Origin: Brachionus koreanus
Taxonomy: Eukaryota; Rotifera; Eurotatoria; Ploima; Brachionidae
Direction: 5' to 3'
DNA: 34,182 nucleotides
Assembly (NCBI GenBank): GCA_016987375.1
Contig: PJRA01000428.1
Coordinates: forward strand, 570,009-604,190
Positions 28,908 through 34,182 of the stretch are shown here, piece by piece. The notes under the pieces were generated by a model. The model was given only the letters and a program-made list of their open reading frames with translations. It made no database searches and was not told the origin of the DNA. The translations under genes were made by a program, and so were the position numbers. Position 1 is the stretch's first letter; every line of letters begins with the position of its first letter.

Positions 28908-30524
28908 ATGAATTGTAGTTTGAATAAAAATCATTTAGTTTGCAATAAACCAGTCGAGGTTAAATGCGGAGAGAACCAGGCTTATGTGGCGTGCCATGAT
29001 TGCGTGCTAAAAGAAGCTGATTATTCAGGTTTGTTTAGATGCAGTTTTTGTTCCAATGACCACCATGTAAATTCATTAGAGCCTAAAGAATTTGGCTCTG
29101 TAAGCAAACCGGAACTTCAAAACATCTTACTTGATTTATTAAAAGTTGGAAATTCACTTAATTCAAGTTTTAAAAGTATTTGATTCTTATTAAAGTCAAT
29201 TTTTTTTAATTCTTAATTTTTAAAAGCTAAACTAAATGAGAATTATCGTAAAAATTTACTAATTATTGAAAGTGAAGATGTTAAACAAGATTTTTTAATC
29301 CGACTTGAAATATATAATTTGGAATTGGACAATCTAGAGTTGAAACTAACCGATTCTATTGACAAATACAGGTGTAGAGAACTTGGTCATAATTTAGAGA
29401 AAAAGGAAATATTAAAAAGCTTACATTTGGATGATGAAAATATTTCAAATCACATTTTTATGAATCAAAAATGCAAATTATACGAACAATATTTGAAAAA
29501 TTTAAGTCAATTTGTTAATTTAGACCCAATTAATTTAAAACTGAAAGACAAAAAAAATGTCAGTATCCAAGACAGGCCGACGAGATCCTTAATCGGATTT
29601 CTCCATGGTCCAGTGAGTACTCGTTCTATTACAAAAGAACTTCATTTAACACCTGCTGTTAGTATAGTGGATTTAAGCTGCTTTGTAAAAAGTTCATGTG
29701 GTCTTGCTGAAATTCATGATGGAAAAAAATGCTGCTTGGCTTTGACAGATTATGCTGCTAATGATATCAAAATAATGTCAAAGTATGATTCTTATTTTCT
29801 TACAGACATTGACATAATTTCCCGTGACAACTTTCGCTTCAACAAATTCAAATCTTATTATGGCATTTGTTCAGACTTTGAATCAAACAGGTTGACCAAG
29901 TTAATGGATCAGAATCAGAATTTGTATGCTTGTGATATGGAACTGCATCGAGTAATCATATTTGATCAACAAGTTACTAAAATACGTCGTATCATAAGCC
30001 ATGTACCTGGTGGTGAAAATGAGGAATTTGAATGTCCAAGAGACATTTGCTATTATGATGAATTTTTTTATGTTCTTGATCAAGGAAAAAATGTTATTAA
30101 TATATTTCATAAGAATGGGGATTTTTTCAAAAATTTTTATTTCAATAAATCACAAGTTACTGCGAAAAATCCTTGGAGTGTAAAAGTTGGTCCTAATAGA
30201 ATAATTTTAATCGATTGGAAAGAAAAAGTGCTCATTTTTGATTTTGACTTTAAATTAATAAATACAATTCAAATTGATTCGGTTTTAAGTATGTGCTCAA
30301 TAAATGATTATGATGATGAAGAATTACTGGTTTTTTTTCATTGTGAAAATGGTCGTATATCTGGCTATCGAATAAAGTGTAAAGTGGCAACTTTTGATTT
30401 AGTTTTTGATCAGTACTTTAAAAAACTAAAATATAGGTCTGAGTTTATGCTCTTTACATCATCACAACATTTTGTTTTATCTTTAGGATGGAACAAATCA
30501 TTAGCAATCATAGATTTTGCTTGA
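28908..30524 (+). CDS. Zinc-finger/NHL-like protein (TRIM-NHL-like), two exons
   Basis: Exons 28908-29175 and 29227-30524, joined across a 51-bp intron (GTATTT...TTTTAAAAG) in phase 1, give 521 aa. The N-terminus carries a Cys/His cluster: C3, H9, C12, C20, C29, C32, C45, C48, H52, H53. It resembles a B-box or RING-like zinc-binding module but is not a standard spacing. A helical, possibly coiled-coil region of roughly 130 residues follows (~75-205). The C-terminal half (~225-521) has beta-propeller-like repeats of NHL type, such as NQNLYACDMELHRVIIFD, EFFYVLDQGKNVINIFHKNG and NRIILIDWKEKVLIFDFDF. The order Zn finger, coiled coil, NHL recalls TRIM2/3/32/71 proteins, which act as ubiquitin ligases or RNA regulators. 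Whether this one has ligase activity is unclear because no canonical RING is visible. Confidence 0.75.
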
Positions 30525-31790
30525 TTTCCGTTAAATTTCTTATTTAATTTTTTTATTTCAGCTTATTTATTTTTGTTTTAAAATAAAATATTTTAACTCA
30601 AAAGAGTAAAAAAAAATCTAAAAACGAAAAAGTAGCTTTGTTTATCATTAAACAAATAACGAATTTGACCAAGCTGTAATTGAATGTTAAAAACTTATAA
30701 AATAACAAAAAATTGTATTTAGTTGTATTATAGGATGGATGGAACTAACCTTAATTTAATTGCTTAAACTATTATTTAGTCTATAATCAAAGCATTTTAA
30801 ATTTTTGATTATTTTTTAATCCAATTAAAGAGAAATTAATAAAATATGTTAAATAAAACATTCGATCTGTATTCTTTAATACTCAAAATGCAGGTGAAAA
30901 TTTAATTTAATTTTAATTTTATTTATTCTCTTTTATTTTATAAAATAAAAATAATCATCATCTAAAAATTTTTTTCTGAATTTTTTAATTTTCAAGGTTA
31001 ATCAACAGACTAGTGTCCTTATCAAAATCGACTGATTAACTCTTCATTTAATTAATTTAAAAATATTTTTAATAATTAAAATTATAATTTTTATAAAAAT
31101 AAAATTATGTATTATTTTGAAAATAAAAGAACATAGATAAATTGTAATCAAATTTTAAATTTTTTTACAAAGTCAATAAAGATCAAATTGATACTATTAT
31201 AGCTTGAATGTTGCAAATTTCAGCATTGATCGTTTTATCACAAAGTTATTAATTAATTTTGAATAAAAAAATCCAAAAGTTTTTTCTCCTATGTTCGTTT
31301 TTGCCATTGGTTCAATTGGGTTTGCACTATTCCTTAAATTGTAACATGAATTTCTCGAGTCCTTTTTTAAGAAATTTATTTTTTAAATTCTTAGACGAGT
31401 TATGATAGAATAAAGACTCAAAAGAGAATAATAAAATTCTTTCTAAAAATCTATGCTGATATAAATTATCATCATCTAAAACTTTCCGAATCTTATATTG
31501 TGAATAAAGATTTTTGAATTTGATGAATGGTCCCGAAGCATAAAAAAAGAATAAACACCGGCCCTTTCAGTGTTAAAAAAAATGTATTTTAAATATTTTA
31601 AATTTATGCTAAAATCATTAAGATATTAATTAGATTGATATTTATTAAGAATTAAGAAATATTTTACTTTTTATTTTTAGATACAAGGATTTCAAGATCT
31701 TAACCTACTATTGACTATTTGTTTGTAAACGAAATCGGACAAATAAAACAAAAGCAAAATCAAAAACAAATAGGATATTGAAACATAGAA
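30525..31790. other. Intergenic region, nothing recognised
   Basis: AT-rich (long A and T runs), no plausible ORF or RNA gene. An AATAAA at 30582-30587 is a candidate poly(A) signal for the NHL-like gene. Confidence 0.5.
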
Positions 31791-31794
31791 AATT

Positions 31795-32065
31795 GAAATT
31801 TTTTTTCTTATTCACTCCTTGTTGAGCATTGGGTATTTACTAAAGCCTTTACCCTTGATTCTACCCATTTCATTCAGCTTTTTTCTGTGATTCTGTTATT
31901 GTTGTCCATTAAGGGGCCTTTTATTTTCTTTCATTCTATGTACATATCCAAGCCAACGCAGTCTTTTGTTCTTAATGCATTGACTTAATAACTCTTAATT
32001 TGTTCTTTTGTATACGTCATTATTCGACAATGTCTCAGACCAGTGTATCCCCAGAATTCTATATC
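31795..32065 (-). mobile_element. LINE ORF2 C-terminal tail fragment (minus strand)
   Basis: Read on the minus strand, this is collinear with the plus-strand fragment at 26285-26540: AAAAGAACAAATT, ATTAAGTCAATG, then CCCCTTAATGGACA, then ATCAAGGGTAAAG. Translation gives KEQI+S+QVN+LRTK+, GPLNGQQ and MKWVESRVKA in broken frames, the same RTE/CR1-like C-terminal blocks. No intact frame remains. Confidence 0.6.
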
Positions 32066-32332
32066 TAGTGTTAAAATTGAAAATCAGAGTTTTTAAATTA
32101 ATATAAAATTTATTCAAGTATGCACAGATGTTGATGATACATGGAATAATAAAGCGTTATTTTTGAGTTTTGGTTGCATTCAAAAAGAAAGATCAACCAT
32201 TTCAAAAACAAACTGGATAATGTCGGTAGAAATTTAAAAAAAAATGAAAAATCTAATATCAGAACTCCGTTAGTCTTTCTATTTTGTCAATAAGTATTTA
32301 GGTAAACTAAGTTGACCGTAAAATATTCACTA

Positions 32333-32701
32333 CACTCAACCCTCAATAATTCGGAAGTTGACTAAATTTCGATTTCCCATTACTTATTAGTATATTATTC
32401 AAATTATCCAACATAAATTTTTTCAATCTTCAAGCAAAATTATTTTTAAATTTATTAAATTTTTATTTTTTTTCTTTATAATCATAAAAAAAAAGCACTA
32501 TAGTGTTTCTTTATTTAAAATAAAGTTAATTATTTCAAAACAAAAAATTGATTAACATGGACAAAAAAAATTAGGAACAAAAATGTAATAAAATATTTTT
32601 TTATCCAACATTTTTTATTTTTTATCAATTACGGATTATCAAGTTTCCGACATTTTCATTATTCGGACATCAAATTATCGAAGTTTATCGAGGGTTGACA
32701 T
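32333..32701. mobile_element. Pogo/Tigger-like MITE with TA target duplication
   Basis: The 369-bp element starts CACTCAACCCTCAATAATTC; read on the other strand its right end starts ATGTCAACCCTCGATAA. Both ends are flanked by TA (32331-32332 and 32702-32703). The TCAACCCTCGATAA end and internal repeats of ATTATC and TTCGGA resemble the termini of pogo/Tigger members of the Tc1/mariner superfamily. There is no transposase ORF, so it would be a non-autonomous copy. Terminal repeats are about 17 bp with a few mismatches. Confidence 0.7.
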
Positions 32702-32849
32702 TATAATTAATGATATTTTAATTTAATTGTTCAGCCCAATTTTTTTTTATAATTTTTGGATATTTTCCCTAATTAACTCATAATTACAAATTTTAAGTAA
32801 TATGCTCTGATCCAAAGACACAAGAGAAAGAAAAATTGACAAAAGATAT

Positions 32850-33090
32850 CAAAGAAGAAGTTGTTTTCTGGTGTAGTCCAAGTTTCAATAATACAGATAA
32901 TATCTTCCTCTCTGTTCGAGTTTCTGGTTTACAGGGTCAATTTAATTGACTATTAAATGAACATTGTAGTTGATATGGTAGGAACGGTTTTGCCTGGGCT
33001 AATAGTTCAGCTGCTTGTGTTGACGCTTTGGTTCTTAATTTTGTAAGCAAACGCCTTTCAAAATGCCTTCTGTTTTTTAGTCAGAATCTT
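32850..33090 (-). mobile_element. LINE endonuclease-domain relic
   Basis: In one minus-strand frame near 32920-32865 it reads REEDIICIIETWTTPENNF, matching the DIICITETWL.P block with the catalytic Glu of LINE AP-type endonucleases. Upstream in another frame (near 33080-32950) is an open stretch RRHFERRLLTKLRTKASTQA continuing AAELLAQ, which I do not recognise. It is cut off on both sides. Confidence 0.5.
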
Positions 33091-34182
33091 AAAAAAATAT
33101 TTTTAAATTAGACATTCTCTTGTATAGAAACTTGTCTTTCTATTCAAACTTACCGTATATAACTTTTTTTTAATTTATTTTATCTAACTTTAAATTTGAT
33201 TTTTTTAGCAATGTGAAATTTAAGTAAGGTTCAGTTCATTGAATAATGGAACTTTTTTCGACAAATTGTTTTTTTCTAAATTTATGTATTTTTGTATGAG
33301 GAATTCATTTTTATCAAAAAAAATACTTTATCTTATTCCATTTCATATTTATACCGTTTTTGATATTTTTGACTGAAAATTGAATCTACTAAAAATCATT
33401 ACTATTTGAATCTAATTTTTTTCATGATCTAAATTAGCATTTTATAAGCATTAAAAAAATATGGTAGTTTAATTTTTTTGTCTCTTTTAGAAAAAAATAA
33501 GAAATTACAAAAACCCATGATGTTTAACTTTAAGCCTTTTTCAATGAAAAGACAATATACCAAACTACTAATTAAATATGATCAGTTTGTAGCAAATTCT
33601 TTGTTTTACAAAATCATGTATCGCCACCTCAATCTCATAAGTATTTATTGAAAAAAAGAGAAAAAAATATTCAAAAATAAGTATTAATATTTAAATTTTT
33701 TTTAAAAATTCAATATTATTATTATTAAAAAAGTGCTTTAGTTTTTAGTTTTTTAATTTAAGATTCTTTTGTGTAAAATTTCGTCAAAACAAATAATTTT
33801 TTTTATTTATTAAGTTTTTATTTATTTTTTTAATTTAGAAAAAATATGTATAGGTTCTAAAATTCAAAAAAAAATTGCTAAACGTTATAAATCTAATATC
33901 AGTAATAGGTTGAAAAAGTCAATACTAATGAAAAAATCGAACATTAATCTCAATATTTAGAAAGCTTCGATTTTAGTGAAAATTTTAACTTATCTATTTT
34001 GCTTGTTGCAATTGAAGCTTTAAAAAAAAAACTTTGATTGGATTAATTTGAATAACCGCCTACTTGGTACTGTTATTTATTCCCTTCTTAGACATGCTGG
34101 TGTAAAATTTAAAACATGTCTTGATATGATTTTTTTTTAATGATGTGCATTTTACATAAAAATGAAGACTTTTTACAAAGCT
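33091..34182. other. Right-edge intergenic region
   Basis: Mostly AT-rich with no recognisable gene. Near the edge, plus strand 34035-34140 gives an open coding-like stretch (FDWINLNNRLLGTVIYSLLR followed by HAGVKFKTCLDMI) in an otherwise broken frame. It is probably a piece of a decayed element; I could not place it. Confidence 0.45.

Noticed and set aside
1..34182. tRNA, rRNA genes or CRISPR arrays
   Set aside because: I saw no cloverleaf with A and B boxes, no rRNA-like conserved stretch and no regularly spaced direct repeats.

Overview
The window is AT-rich nuclear DNA of an invertebrate animal. Genes have spliceosomal introns of two kinds: very short ones of 51-60 bp, and two long ones full of transposon debris. 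There are animal-type families (a USP31/USP43-type deubiquitinase, a sigma-class glutathione S-transferase, an IL-17-like cytokine and a TRIM/NHL-like protein), and decayed LINE, mariner and Tc1-like copies. This fits a lophotrochozoan such as a monogonont rotifer (Brachionus-like). That placement is inference from composition, intron size and gene style, not a database result.

Layout. Positions 1-5130 hold no intact gene; 2570-4230 is a rearranged LINE relic on the minus strand. Positions 5131-14686 (+) hold a three-exon ubiquitin-specific protease with introns of 3.8 and 2.3 kb; intron 1 carries a mariner relic and intron 2 a 273-bp MITE. Positions 16240-19491 (-) hold a single-exon gene that fuses a DUF924 domain, an FSH1-type serine hydrolase and a ribonuclease-inhibitor-like LRR array. 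Positions 19690-20530 are a cluster of LINE fragments in both orientations. Positions 20988-21684 (-) hold a two-exon sigma-like GST with a signal peptide. Positions 22960-23820 (-) hold a Tc1-like transposase relic interrupted by a 21-N assembly gap. Positions 24480-24900 are another LINE relic. Positions 25409-26029 (+) encode a secreted IL-17-like protein with a TATA box and two upstream CRE palindromes. After a LINE tail and a second mariner relic, 27845-28839 (-) holds a four-exon SLX9/FAM207A-like ribosome-biogenesis gene. It is divergent, 68 bp apart, from a two-exon zinc-finger/NHL-like gene at 28908-30524 (+). Positions 30525-34182 hold LINE relics, a pogo-like 369-bp MITE with TA target duplications, and no intact gene.

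The genes do not form one pathway. The most unusual items are the DUF924-FSH1-LRR fusion, the IL-17-like cytokine with its promoter, and the GST with a secretory leader. Exon boundaries were derived by reading frames and GT/AG sites by eye; no transcript evidence was available.
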